A stretch of 64,000 bases of DNA from Amorphochlora amoebiformis. Its lineage: Eukaryota > Cercozoa > Chlorarachniophyceae. Both the position numbers and the translations under genes were made by a program. The stretch covers positions 1 through 64,000 of the forward strand of contig BAAHQB010000327.1 of NCBI GenBank assembly GCA_054601695.1, read 5' to 3'. Below, piece after piece: positions 21,498 to 64,000 of the stretch (position 1 is its first letter; each line of letters begins with the position of its first letter). Below the pieces are notes generated by a model that worked only from the letters and a program-made list of their open reading frames with translations, ran no database searches and was not told the DNA's origin.

Positions 21498-21638
21498 CTG
21501 TGACAAAGAACGGGTTGGATTTAAATTGATTGAAGACTTTGAAAAACGCCCTCAGGAACTCATGGCTCTCGAACGCCGCCTGGTCATCCGTGATGTTGGC
21601 GTACGCCTCTGGATCCGAAGAGAAACTAAACCCAACGC
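21498..21638 (-). CDS. Orphan exon of a serine carboxypeptidase (S10)
   Basis: Between acceptor GCAG (minus strand, 21639) and donor ACAG/GTACCG (21498) the frame reads VGFSFSSDPEAYANITDDQ, then AAFESHEFLRAFFKVFNQF and KSNPFFVTG. This is the conserved S10 stretch (xGVGFSY ... D-x-x-AA ... FL-x-x-FF-x-x-FP ... PFFV-x-GES) that leads into the nucleophile loop. The serine itself should sit in the next exon, which I could not find on either side. It is either one exon of a gene whose other exons lie hidden between TA tracts, or a relic. Confidence 0.7.
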
Positions 21639-21758
21639 CTGCATGTCACACGTCATTAGCTATCGCCTCTTTTCTTTCCTTCCTCTAGTGCCTTCATCTA
21701 GTTCCTCAACCACAACTCACGCGTTTCAACATTCATTCACTCTACAAACTAGGAACGC

Positions 21759-21764
<6 letters not shown>

Positions 21765-21854
<90 letters not shown>

Positions 21855-21857
21855 ATA

Positions 21858-21932
<75 letters not shown>

Positions 21933-21989
21933 TATATATATATGTATAACACATATATATATATATATATATATTTGTATATATATATA

Positions 21990-22027
<38 letters not shown>

Positions 22028-22187
22028 AATATTTTTCTATATGTATATATATGTATATAATATGTATATGTATATATATCATGAATATATATGTATGTAT
22101 ATATATATGTATATATATATATATATGTATATGTACAGTGATAACAGCAACAGAAATCACCCTGACAGTATTTTTCCACACACACAC

Positions 22188-22243
<56 letters not shown>

Positions 22244-22268
22244 CATATATTATCGTGTGTGTATATAT

Positions 22269-22318
<50 letters not shown>

Positions 22319-22486
22319 TATTCAATCTACACACAGATATGCATTCATATATACACATACATACATATTATGTACAAGTATGTATAAGTGTATATATGTA
22401 TATATATATATATATGTATATACATATATAATATATAAATATATATATATATATGTATATATGTATATATATATATATATATATAT

Positions 22487-22524
<38 letters not shown>

Positions 22525-22664
22525 CATATACATCTATATCTGCATGTATAACTATATATATATATATGTGTGTGTATATATATATATATATATAAATTTC
22601 ACACATACATATATATACATATATATATAATATTACATACATACACATACATATATATACATAT

Positions 22665-22712
<48 letters not shown>

Positions 22713-23085
22713 TATATTGATTAAGCTATGTAGATGTAATTGTATACGATATCATAGTATTCAGTGTACTGAGTATCGACATTGGAGTACAGTAGTACCA
22801 GCATTCGCAGTACTCCAGAGTCCGATATGTACATATGAAATATACATTATCATGATCATGTTTAAGGTATACTATCGGATATATATATTGATATATATGT
22901 ATATATATATATATATGTGTGTGTTACAGTGTGTATCTAGATATATATCATGAATCATGATCAAAGAAATTATCAAATATATCTAGATATATACGATATA
23001 TATTATAAATTTATAATATATATATACATATATACATACATATATATCTAGATATATGTATATATATTGTAACATATATATAAAC

Positions 23086-23120
<35 letters not shown>

Positions 23121-23251
23121 ATATATATATATATCTAGATATCTAGATATATGTGTATGTATCTAGATATCTAGATATATACATATATATATATATATAT
23201 CTAGTATATATATATATATATATCTAGATATATATATATATATATATATCT

Positions 23252-23345
<94 letters not shown>
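21765..23345. repeat. (TA)n and (TAA)n block
   Basis: The block starts with two ATA/TAA trinucleotide tracts (21775-21940), then TA to 22710. A 170-base unique island (22710-22880) follows, then TA with recurrent TATATCTAGATATA palindromes (22930-23250). No coding sequence is supported. Confidence 0.9.
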
Positions 23346-23348
<3 letters not shown>

Positions 23349-23539
23349 TAATAAACACATATGAATACTGTGCTATGCACACTAGGATAAATATGTCTAG
23401 TACATATTGTCGTGTTGAGGGTTTGAGTGATGTGAACGATGATAATGATTTCAACTGGGTTTATGATATAGTGCGGTGATGATCTTATCCAAATCCCGAG
23501 GCTAGATTGAAAGCTATTGTGTAGATTAATCCCGGATAT

Positions 23540-24808
23540 CTAGGTAACACACCCAATCCTCATCTGCCGGGTATGACTAAGCAAGCTGAGCGAGCATAGA
23601 AACCATCTGGAAGCGAACATTGAGGGTCTGAAACCCAATCCTAACCGCACGTCGTCGGAGACATACAGCAGCGAACAGTTAGGACTTGGATTTGGATTCA
23701 GATTTCTTGTATGTGTAGACGTTTGAATACTGCTGGTAATGATTTTGGTTGGATGTTGGGGTACACCCTTACTCGACGAAAAAGTCATTGATCTCGAAAG
23801 AGTCGTTGGCCCACAGTGATTTTCGCTGAAAAGCTGCGGGGTCGAGAAGGTCGACAGGTTTCCACACGCGTTGTGGAAAATCATCGCGACAGACACGATC
23901 AAGTGGTGGAAGATCATCCATCCCGCCGTCAACTCCATCTGCTGGGAGACGAGCGCTGCTGGCTCGGACTTGACGGCGGGACTCGTAATATCCGCCACGA
24001 GAATGTTGTCTGGATTCGCTGATGATGGGCACTTGAGTCGAACAGGGACCTGTACTTCACCACCTCTCAGCCCTTCCACGCTCACGCTCACATCCACACC
24101 CACAGGGCCCCCACCTCCTCCTTCGATATCGGGACGTACGAGCCCCATCCCCTTTCTCGAACCCCTGATCACGTCCCTGATCACGTCCTGCTCCATCTCA
24201 TCATGCTTCGAGGTTTGGGACTTCTTCTTCAGGCGGTTGTTTTCCTCCATCAGGGTCTGTACCCGGGCCAATAGCTCCTCATTGGAGTCCTTGAGTTTCT
24301 TCACTTTGGCCTCCAACTCCTGCATGTACACCTTTTTCCTCTTTCGAGACTTCACGGCTGCGCGACGATTTTGCTCGCGGCGACGTTGCTTTTTCTCGTC
24401 GAAATTTCCGCCGCTGCCACTGCTACTGCCACTGCCACTGCCACTGCCACTGTTACTTCCATTTCCGCTCTTGCGCCCATTACCGGTGCTCATGGAAGAA
24501 ACCCCACTGCTCGACGACGCATTAGCAGAGCTGTCTCTGCGTGTGCTCGCGCCCTTCGGCTCAACCTTAGATTTGGATCCGTCGGCCTTACTGAAACTTA
24601 CACGTGCTGATTTGCTCCGCGTCGAAGCCACCGTAGGGAGGCTCGGTATGGTGGAAGACGGCCTTGCGGTAGTCACTGGTGTGGCTGTGGGGATCATCTC
24701 AGCGAGAGGAGCCCCAACTAGGCCCAAATTTGATTCATGGGGTCTGTTACAGCTCAGGAATGTGTTAAAGAGCGCCTCGATCCTCACGGGAGTCGTGCCA
24801 GCGGGCAT
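23540..24808 (-). CDS. bZIP transcription factor
   Basis: This long GC-rich frame runs from ATG 24808. A Ser/Gly-rich N-terminus precedes a basic region at about residues 139-160 (EQNRRAAVKSRKRKK, the N-x7-R signature). A leucine zipper at about 164-193 (ELEAKVKKL ... ELLARV ... LMEENNRL) gives sequence-specific DNA binding as a dimer. Residues about 295-312 (GWMIFHHLIVSVAMIF) are hydrophobic and could be a membrane segment; membrane-tethered bZIPs (ATF6, plant bZIP17/28) have that order, but this is inference. The unspliced frame stops at 23540. A consensus donor (A/GTAAGGG) near 23772 suggests the last exon may be spliced, giving a different C-terminus. Confidence 0.85.
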   Translation of the reverse strand: MPAGTTPVRIEALFNTFLSCNRPHESNLGLVGAPLAEMIPTATPVTTARPSSTIPSLPTVASTRSKSARVSFSKADGSKSKVEPKGASTRRDSSANASSSSGVSSMSTGNGRKSGNGSNSGSGSGSGSSSGSGGNFDEKKQRRREQNRRAAVKSRKRKKVYMQELEAKVKKLKDSNEELLARVQTLMEENNRLKKKSQTSKHDEMEQDVIRDVIRGSRKGMGLVRPDIEGGGGGPVGVDVSVSVEGLRGGEVQVPVRLKCPSSANPDNILVADITSPAVKSEPAALVSQQMELTAGWMIFHHLIVSVAMIFHNACGNLSTFSTPQLFSENHCGPTTLSRSMTFSSSKGVPQHPTKIITSSIQTSTHTRNLNPNPSPNCSLLYVSDDVRLGLGFRPSMFASRWFLCSLSLLSHTRQMRIGCVT

Positions 24809-25454
24809 GGCGACGCTTACACACGGAGATCACCCCACCCAGACGCTCTGGGTGCGCAGCTGAAAGTAATACAAATTCTCGAAAGAGTGCGAAGCACCGA
24901 GAATAACAGCGCCTTTCAGGCGATAATACCCAAGACTCTCGTTTCCATCCACGCTTCAAACATGGGAAGTCTCTGGGACTCCCCGGAGAACATGGTTTCA
25001 CTTTTCCGTTAATGACAGGCATTTCGTAGATACTGTCGGGTACTATCGGTTATTACTGAGTGGTTACTTTTTGGGTACTGACGGATTGATGGACACTAAC
25101 AGGTACTAACGGGCAGACACCAAAGGGACACGATGCCGCAGCGCGAGAAGGCCCGAAAGGTCTGCGCATCCGAAATAAATTAACAAATTCCCCGAGATGA
25201 ATATGTTTCCTCCAACTTTGTAGAGAAAGTACCTCTCCGACCCATCCTCCAACGTCAAACCATCCAAAAAGTACACCAAAACATCCCAAACTATCTCGTC
25301 TACATACACATCATCCTATCCTGTATCTTCGCAAATATACTGGGTCCCAATCTACCTACCTGTCCTAATCTCGACTCCATCTTAATCTCAACCTCGATCT
25401 CAACCCAATCCTAGCCTGCCTCTCCTTCACACCAACACACCAACACATCAACGC
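24809..25454. promoter_or_regulatory. Divergent upstream region of bZIP and PAF1 genes
   Basis: About 650 bases of non-repetitive sequence lie between the two modelled start codons. It is G+C-rich near the bZIP gene and pyrimidine-rich (CTCAACCTCGATCTCAACC) towards PAF1. It probably holds both promoters and 5' leaders; an upstream non-coding exon is possible. Confidence 0.4.
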
Positions 25455-33051
<7,597 letters not shown>

Positions 33052-33316
33052 TTAGTGCGTTACATGCCAATGTAGATCCGGATCCTCTACTACGGTATCA
33101 ACATTAATTCAACGTGCCATATGGATGGATATACTGGAGGTATATTAACTATGCATATACTAATATTTCACACACCCTACTACATGTACGCTTATATACT
33201 AGATCTATAATAGTAGATATATACATATATCATACATGTGCGGCATGTAAAGTTATGAATCATCCAGATTTTCTAGATTACAGACATTATTTAGTAGATT
33301 ATACGGATTTCGGGTT

Positions 33317-33355
<39 letters not shown>

Positions 33356-35252
33356 GTATATATCTAGTATATGTCTAGTATCTAGAGTATGTATATCCAG
33401 ATTATCTAGATTATATCCAGTGTATACAATTAATTAAAATGTATTCCAGTAGTACATGTATAGGTTTGAATAAACCTAGTGTGAACATACCGAAAAGAGT
33501 GAAACATTGTGGAATTATCTAGTATCTAGAGTATAGGTTGTTAATTATGTAGATTATCCTTTCGTTCCGTTAATTTTGATGTCGAAAGTATGTACGTATA
33601 GTGCACGTATGTAGACTCTAGTACATCCCTTACAGAATATGCTTCAAGTTGATGCGTATGTTAATCAAATCGTTGGTCTAGTTGGTACGTATATTGGTAC
33701 GTATATATGCTTCAAGTTGATGCACAGCGTATGTTAATCAAATCGTTGGTCTAGTTGGTACGTATATTGGTATGTATGTATATGGGTACGTATATATGCT
33801 TCAAGTTGATGCGTATGTTAATCAAATCGTTGGTCTAGTTGGTACGTATATTGGTACGTATATATGCTTCAAGTTGATGCGTATGTTAATCAAATCGTTG
33901 TCTAGTTGGTACGTATATTACGTATATCGAGCGGTACATACATCGGTACGTATGAAGTTCGTATATTGATTGTACATTGATGTATGCACGCATATGTATA
34001 CGTTCATAGGTACGCATGCGCGTACATATTTCGTTTGTATACGTGTTGTATACGCTTATGATATGCAAATGTGATAACAATACAAATGTGCGTACGTATG
34101 TTGTCACTTGATACGTATTGTTGCATTGTTTACATCCGTTGATACGTATGTAGATAAGAATGGTTGTACTTCTAATGCCTAGATTGCTTACGTCTAGTAC
34201 GTATAGGATCAATACGTATCATGTGACGTATGGTAGTGTGCACGTTGTATACGCATATGATGTACACATAGTGTAACCATGTACGTTCTCTTCGTTAATC
34301 TAGTTAATATAAACATAGTTCAATAAAAGTAAGCATTGTTTGAGAAAGGTAAGTGGTCAGGATTGACCTATTGTTAAATGCAAAAGTAATCTTCATAAAA
34401 GATTGGGTGATTGTTGAGTCCATACGATGAAGGATCGAAGAAACAATGGTTTGGAAAATGTTCTCACGTTTCTCATAGTACAACGTTGCCATGAAAATTG
34501 TTGCGTACTTGCCGAAGAGCTGGAAGAGGTTTGGAGATGTATTGTCTTGTTGTACGTGGTTAGGTACAAAGTACGTGGTTTTGAGTCACTGACTTGGGAA
34601 AGCATCATCTTATTGTGGTACCTGGTAAACTATTTCGTATGTGGTCGTGGACTTGGCATGTATCCGAAGAAGGTACTGGACTACTGGTCGGAAAGCTCAA
34701 TATCGAGGTTGTACATTTCTAGATTTGGTTTGTGTTTGGTTGCCGTAATCTAGGTAATCTAGGTAATGCATATACTGATGACGTCTGTTGTAATTGACGT
34801 TCATCTTGGTCATATCTAGATATACCGAGGTTTCTTTCTCGAGGTTTCTTTCTGTCCATCTACTAGATCTACTAGATCGAGCTCTAGTAATAGTAGTAGT
34901 AGACTAGGTAGATTGTTGTATTTTCTGTATGTACGATCAACGTATGAACCCTAGATGGCAATAATACTACTAGTAGTAATAAGCGCAGTTTGAGATCATC
35001 AACTGTGAACGAAAGTTTAAAATAAAAAATTTCAACTGTACTCGCTTCTAGTGCTTACCTAGAGTTACGCTGTCGGGACCTGCACGGCTTGCTGGTGTGT
35101 GGAGTACTTACTTCTAGCGCATACACTACGGCGCGGCGCCTAGATCACCCATGGCGGCTGGCATCTGAGGGCACGGTACTGGTGGAGTAGATGGATCCAT
35201 TCATATGTTGTCTGATAATCAGACTTTCTCACTTGGGAATCGGCATCGTCAT
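33052..35252. other. Convergent intergenic region, no assigned gene
   Basis: The stretch holds a TA tract (33320-33352) and four to five copies of a unit of about 68 bases with GCTTCAAGTTGATGCGTATG (33640-33920). CTAGATC-rich unique DNA follows, then a 108-codon plus-strand frame (34427-34753) without recognised motifs. PAF1 ends at the left, and ALDH6 ends at the right on the other strand. Confidence 0.6.
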
Positions 35253-44330
<9,078 letters not shown>

Positions 44331-44994
44331 TGTCTTGGCGACGGAAGATGGCCTGAAGGAGCGTCGGAGGTCCCAGAAGATACCCCACCAGATACCCGAA
44401 CAAATCGTGGATGCCGTGATTTTCCGTGGGTGCCGTAGGTGCCGAGGTTGATTCTGTGCGGAGGACACAACAACCGGATTGTCACTGTCTGAGCCGGAGA
44501 ACGACGATGAGCTTTTTCTCGGCGCGACACGGAGTTTATCACCGTCTGTGAACCTCCATCACCATCTGGACCAATCACACAGCGCAACTTTCCACAATTT
44601 ATCAATGATAAGAGTGCAATGCGATTCGGATCATACACAGTAACACACATTGTCATTGCATGGTTTTCATGGTTTTAGACTATTAACATCTGGATTGATA
44701 TTATACTATCCGATGACGTCGGTGCGATTATCTAGCTTAAGATTTTCAATGCCAATGTGGTCGCGGCTGCGGTATGATTTAAATTATATTCAAAGTTCGG
44801 TAACTTGTGTTTGATATCCAGTGGACCTTCCAGTGGTAAAGAATTGTAAAGTGTATTCTAGATCTAGTGGATACACATGTACTATATAGTATGATACCAT
44901 GCTGTATATTTACGTACACTGATCAATTCTACCGGCATATACGATCGAGTATACTATATCTAGAATATAGTATACTATGGGCCAGTATACATAC

Positions 44995-45069
<75 letters not shown>

Positions 45070-45156
45070 ATTCTAGATTATTTTTACATACATACATATT
45101 TATACACACATACATAATATACACACATATATGTATACATTTCATATACATGTATA

Positions 45157-45245
<89 letters not shown>

Positions 45246-45253
45246 TATATATA

Positions 45254-45291
<38 letters not shown>

Positions 45292-45751
45292 ATATATATA
45301 CATGTATATGAAATGTATACATATATGTGTGTATATTATGTATGTGTGTATAAATATGTATGTATGTAAAAATAATATCTAGATAATTATGTATATATGC
45401 CAATGGTTGTAAATGATCTAGATAATATACACTAACTAGACTAACTCTAGTAAATAGGTACAATTCATGATCGATGATAAATTAATCCAGATAATTAATT
45501 CACCATGTGACACACTCATATTATCTAGATTATAACTTACCTAGATTACCCACTTGTCTAGATTTCGCATATGTAGTGTAGCTAATATCTAGAGTATAGG
45601 TAGGGTAGTGTACAGTGTCTAGAGCGTACGTCGAGTAGATGGAGTAGATGGATCTGGGGACGATCCAGATGGCTAAGTGCAAGCAGAGAAGTACAAGTAG
45701 CTCTACTCTAGATAATAGTTGTACAGGTTCTAGTAATTCTACTAGTCAAGC
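44331..45751. other. Spacer between two minus-strand genes
   Basis: The region 44331-44650 is unique and GC-richer, and probably holds the ALDH6 leader and promoter. From 44990 to 45330 it is TA with an inverted arrangement (TACATACATATTTATACAC ... GTGTATAAATATGTATGTA). From 45330 to 45751 it is CTAGA-rich unique DNA. No exon recognised. Confidence 0.5.
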
Positions 45752-55330
<9,579 letters not shown>

Positions 55331-55467
55331 ACATACTAAGTGTATTTTGTAATATTGAATTATATTATATTATATTATATTATATTGTATTGTAGTATAT
55401 TATATTGTATTATATTCTATTCTATTATATTATATTATGTTATATTATATTAATTATACTATATATG

Positions 55468-55503
<36 letters not shown>

Positions 55504-55572
55504 CATATATGCGCATATTACATATATATATATATATATATATATATAGATACATACATATATTGTACGTAC

Positions 55573-55655
55573 TGAAATTTGGGCACGGCGGAGAGGGGTA
55601 CCCAACACTTCGAGTCCACCTTTGGATATGTTCATATCAACACTATAATGTCAAC

Positions 55656-55738
<83 letters not shown>

Positions 55739-55846
55739 ATGTATTTAAATGTGCATATTCCATATACCTATGGATTACACATATAATTACATATCTGCAT
55801 AGGCGAAGAGCGATTGTATACATACCAATACACATATAAAAATATG

Positions 55847-55905
<59 letters not shown>

Positions 55906-56633
55906 GTATATATAATATATATATATACCTGTATTATATACCTATATTTATACATTCACATAGTGATAGAAGTACGTATTTGCATACATTCGCACGTAGC
56001 GAAGATCGGTTTGGCCCCGTCCAGAAATGAGTCTCTCTCCCTATGATTCCTGACACATCCAATAACAATTACATATCATACCGATAACTCGAACATATCA
56101 TACCGATAACTCGAACATATCATACCGATAACTCGAACATATCATACCGATAACACGAACATATCATACTGATATCTCGAACATATCATACCGATAACTC
56201 GACTTATGATATCGATAACTCGAATTATGATACCGATAACTCGAACATATCATACCGATAACTCGAACATATGACCCCGATAACACGAACATATGATACC
56301 GATAACACGAACATATCATACCGATAACTCGAACATATCATACCGATAACTCGAACATATCATACCGATAACTCGAACATAACATATGATACTGATAACT
56401 CGAACATATGATAGCGATAACTCGAATTATGATATCGATAACTCGAACCTATGATACTGTTAACTCGAACATATGATACCGATAACTTGAAAATATGATG
56501 AGTCCGAGTGTGTATAGCCGAATACCACGACACATTCACTCCATTAGACGTATATATAAATATAATATATATATATGTATATTTATATATATATATATAT
56601 ATATATATTTGTATATATATATATATATATTAT

Positions 56634-56673
<40 letters not shown>

Positions 56674-57112
56674 TTGTTGGATGATACGTTAGAGTTGTAT
56701 TTTATTAGCTTCTTGGATGACGTTGTATTTTTGGCCGATATGATATTGTTACGTTGGATGATATGGTATGATATGATATTGTTGGGTGATATATGATATT
56801 ATTGGGTGATATGATATTGGATGATATGATATTGATATTGGATGATATGATATTGATATTGGATGATATGATATTGATATTGGATGATATGATATTGATA
56901 TTGGATGATATGATATTGATATTGGATGATATGATATTGATATTGGATGATATGATATTGTTGGACGAATGATATGATATTGGATGAGATATGTTGATAT
57001 GATATGATGTTATGTTATTCGATGTATGACGGTATTACGAGCTTTGAGTAGACGGATGATGCTGTCGTCAGGTATGGGACCGCTTACCACCTGGAAACGT
57101 CAAGACATATAT

Positions 57113-57144
<32 letters not shown>

Positions 57145-57160
57145 GATAGATATATAGTAT

Positions 57161-57195
<35 letters not shown>

Positions 57196-57240
57196 ATATG
57201 TAGTTGCATGTATATGTGTATATATATATATATATGTGTG

Positions 57241-57307
<67 letters not shown>

Positions 57308-57602
57308 CATATTCTTAAATATATGTATTAGATATATATAATATATATATGGTATGATATATTGGGGCCTGGTATATATCGCTTAAGAAAATATATACAT
57401 AATATGCATGTACATATCTATATGTCTATATGTCTATATATATATATATATATATATGTATATGGATAGATGGGTGGGATGTGTTTTAAATAAAAAAAAA
57501 AAAATAATTTATATATGAACGTATATATACTTGCTGCATACTATGTATGTATATATTAAATATATATCACCCTTTAGATGATATATATGAATATAATACG
57601 CG

Positions 57603-57633
<31 letters not shown>

Positions 57634-57822
57634 ATATAATATATATATATATATATATATTACATATATATATATATATTATATGCTTATGTATATACCG
57701 ATACATGTGCGTTCGAATGTAGAGCTCTAGTGAACATTAGGGGTGTACATATACATATATATAAGAGTATATATATGTATATATATATATACATATATAT
57801 ATATATGTGTGTGTGTGTATAT

Positions 57823-57884
<62 letters not shown>

Positions 57885-57956
57885 GCAGCGAGTGGTTGTA
57901 TTTCGGTGAAGGTTGAGGGTAATCTACATATATACATACATATATATATATATATA

Positions 57957-58006
<50 letters not shown>

Positions 58007-58953
58007 TTATCTACAAGTTAATAACAACATGTCAAGTGCTATGACGCTTATACATTGTAGCCTTGTCTATGAGTAAATAAACATATTACATTTAGACTTC
58101 CTTAAGGGTAAGGGTTATCGTGGTTTAAGGGTTATCGTGACCTTGTCTATGAGTAAGTAGCATTTGGAGTGGCTGGTGTCGATGTTCGAGAATTCGACCT
58201 ACCGGAAAAATCAATTCAATTACACGACGCAATCATGGGGCTTGCCTTTGGCTTAGGCTTATAAGCTTAGGCTTATAGGCTTAGGCTTATAGGCTTAGGC
58301 TTATAGGCTTAGGCTTATAGGCTTAGGCTTATAGGCTTAGGCTTAGGCTTAGGTTAGGCTTAGGTTTAGGCTAAGGCTTAGACTTAGGCTTAGGCTTAGG
58401 CTTAGGCTTAGGCTTAATAGGCTTAGGCTTAGGCTTAGGCTTAGGTTTAGGCTAAGGCTTTGGCTTAGGCTTAGGCTTAGGCTAGGCTTAGGCTTAATTG
58501 GCTTAGGCTTAATAGGCTTAGGCTTAGGCTTAGGTTAGGCTTAGGTTTAGGCTAAGGCTTAGACTTAGGCTTAGGCTTAGGTTTAGGCTAAGGCTTTGGC
58601 TTAGGCTTAGGCTTAGGCTAGGCTTAGGCTTAATTGGCTTAGGCTTAGGCTTATGCTTAGGCTTAGGCTTAGGCTAAGGCTTAGTTAAGGCTTAGGCTTA
58701 GGCTTAAGCTTAGGCTTAGCTAGGCTTAGGCTTAATAGGCTTAGGCTTAGGCTTAGGCTTAGGCTTAGGTTCGCCTTAGGCTTAGGATTGGCTTAACTAG
58801 AAATAAGGTTAGGGTTAGGGTTAGGGTTAGGTTCGGGTTAGGGTTAGGGGTAGGGTTAAAGTTACGCTTAGAGCTAGATTTAGGGTTAGATTTAGGGTTA
58901 GTAGGCTGCGGTATTAGTCAGTGTGGAGAGTAGGCATGGACATAAAGATATAT

Positions 58954-58988
<35 letters not shown>

Positions 58989-59021
58989 GTATTGTAGTAT
59001 ATATATATATATATATATAAA

Positions 59022-59067
<46 letters not shown>

Positions 59068-59199
59068 TGTAGTATATATATATATATATATATTTGTACC
59101 TACATGTATACATACCAGAATATCAGTATAAATTAGGTATAATATATATTTGTATTACTTTTCGAGTAGTAGACGTCTCATCCTTTGCCAACTTTGGCT
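55573..59199 (-). CDS. Three phase-linked exons of an unidentified gene
   Basis: The exons 59199-59159 ([13 protein letters not shown]), 57090-57039 ([17 protein letters not shown]) and 55619-55573 ([16 protein letters not shown]) have GT-AG borders and join without a phase break. A 39-base open segment at 57940-57902 ([13 protein letters not shown]) could be another exon. No start or stop is convincing. A possible start is ATG 59764 (MPLVWNCVE), and the chain might continue into the exon at 55330-55140 by an internal acceptor, making one gene with the 14-exon gene. Function unknown. Confidence 0.4.
55640..55960. repeat. (TA)n tracts
   Basis: Two TA blocks around 110 bases of unique AT-rich sequence (55740-55850). 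Confidence 0.95.
56065..56490. repeat. Minisatellite CATACCGATAACTCGAACATAT
   Basis: About 19 units of 18-24 bases; most variation is loss of ACAT or a change to ATGATA. Confidence 0.97.
56755..56990. repeat. Minisatellite GGATGATATGATATTGATATT
   Basis: About nine 21-base units, the central six identical. Confidence 0.97.
57110..58010. repeat. (TA)n with GT runs
   Basis: TA blocks with unique islets at 57300-57430, 57480-57600, 57690-57750 and 57890-57930. Confidence 0.9.
58236..58800. repeat. (TTAGGC)n hexamer array
   Basis: About 560 bases of GGCTTA hexamers with variants (TATAGGCTTA, GGTTTA, GGCTAA) and a higher-order pattern: a segment with AATAGGCTTA, AGGTTTAGGCTAAGGCTT recurs two to three times. 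Confidence 0.97.
58806..58905. repeat. Interstitial TTAGGG array
   Basis: TTAGGG units followed by TTTAGGG-like variants (TAGATTTAGGGTTAG), in the same strand sense as the TTAGGC array before it. Confidence 0.95.
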
Positions 59200-59240
59200 C
59201 TGAGGATATTCATGCAGAGTATATATGTAAATATATATAT

Positions 59241-59271
<31 letters not shown>

Positions 59272-59283
59272 CAATTTATATAT

Positions 59284-59334
<51 letters not shown>

Positions 59335-59356
59335 TTGTATATATATATATATATAT

Positions 59357-59394
<38 letters not shown>

Positions 59395-59615
59395 ATTCAA
59401 ATGGATATATCAATACAATTGGAATATATATGCGTATAAATATACACATGTCTGAGGATTAACTTGGTTAATATGTATCAATGCAGATGGAATATATCAA
59501 TGTATACAATTGGAATATATATGCGTATAAATATACAAATGTCAGAGGATTAACTTGGTTAATGTGTATCAATGCAGATGGAATATATCAATACGGATGG
59601 AATAAATATGCATGT
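59395..59615. repeat. About 105-base duplication upstream of exon 59199
   Basis: Two copies contain GAGGATTAACTTGGTTAAT and ATGCAGATGGAATATATCAAT. The words CTGAGGAT and ATGCAGA also occur in and next to exon 59199-59159, in the same order, so this may be a further decayed junction duplication. Confidence 0.7.
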
Positions 59616-59671
59616 CTATATGCACGTTTACATACAAATATTTAAATACACATATATATATATATAATATT

Positions 59672-59714
<43 letters not shown>

Positions 59715-59974
59715 TTTTATACTTATCTGCCAAAAAAACCCACACAATTCCAAACCAATGGCATTCCTAAACAAAGCCCTAATCACCCTACGTAGGGGCT
59801 CCCGTGTAACCTAAAACACCGAACGTACCATACCATACGCTGACCACAGAGACTCCCCTGTAACCCTACAACGCCCGAAGTACAATAGACCAACCTCTAT
59901 AACACTACAACACAACACCCGACGTACCATTCGAGTCTGAATTGAAATTCGAGTCCGAGCCCGAGCCCTGTTCC

Positions 59975-63722
<3,748 letters not shown>

Positions 63723-63956
63723 CTATTGCTTCGAATCCACGATACTTGCACCCTAACATACATCATTAACATACATTATTATCAAACTGCTACACCCTAG
63801 CATAGCATGCATCATTCTGCAAATATTACCCCCAGACTCATATATTGATTCATTAGTCAAGAATTACAGCTAATATACATCGTTAACATATACCAATATG
63901 CAATTATTACACCATAACAAATATCATTATGCAGCTATTATACCGTAATATATATG

Positions 63957-64000
<44 letters not shown>
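63723..64000. other. Right edge, AT-rich, no exon recognised
   Basis: Unique AT-rich DNA with a loose repeat of CTACACC-TA-CATACATCATT-type words, ending in a TA tract. Upstream exons of the unidentified minus-strand gene should lie here or beyond. Confidence 0.4.

Noticed and set aside
34427-34753. 108-codon plus-strand frame
   Set aside because: No motif, ordinary AT-rich composition, no splice partners; not enough to call a gene.
56065-56490. Possible CRISPR or centromeric satellite (CATACCGATAACTCGAACATAT)
   Set aside because: Simple tandem minisatellite with no spacers and only about 0.4 kb long.

Overview
This is the end of a chromosome from a microbial eukaryote. It opens with about 1 kb of CCCTAA (TTAGGG-type) telomere. 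All identifiable genes are split into many short exons (down to about 33 nt) with GT-AG introns. Exons are GC-rich; introns and spacers are saturated with (TA)n, (CT)n and minisatellites. The window holds a DIRS-type retroelement remnant, a Ty3/gypsy-type LTR element, a tRNA-derived SINE, and an ERV-domain protein fused to thioredoxin (a form known from plants and several protist lineages). I cannot name the species. All exon coordinates come from manual splice-site and reading-frame matching and should be treated as models.

Layout. 1-1056: telomere. 1057-2912: DIRS-like remnant (RNase H tail plus tyrosine recombinase) abutting the telomere. 3400-4115: tandem repeats. 4408-9541: degenerate Ty3/gypsy-type LTR retrotransposon on the minus strand. 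9541-12765: mostly (TA)n, with one possible plus-strand exon. 13161-14918 (-): possible eIF1A-like gene. 15107-19894 (+): ER/Golgi ERV-thioredoxin protein (PDI-C type), divergent from the previous gene. 21498-21638 (-): orphan serine carboxypeptidase exon. 23540-24808 (-): bZIP transcription factor. 25455-33051 (+): PAF1, 9 exons, divergent from the bZIP gene. 35253-44330 (-): mitochondrial methylmalonate-semialdehyde dehydrogenase (ALDH6), 13 exons found and one missing. 45752-55330 (-): unidentified 14-exon gene. 55573-59199 (-): three linked exons, gene unidentified. 58236-58905: TTAGGC and TTAGGG interstitial arrays. 59975 to beyond 63722 (-): unidentified gene running towards the right edge.

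The most striking observation is that many minisatellites are not placed at random. Their repeat unit is anchored on a splice junction: it contains the end of an exon, the 5' or 3' splice site and some adjacent intron, and the array always grows into the intron. I see this in essentially every multi-exon gene here, at both donors and acceptors. At one donor the copies decay progressively with distance from the exon. This looks like a directional amplification process acting at exon-intron borders, with possible consequences for splice-site choice.
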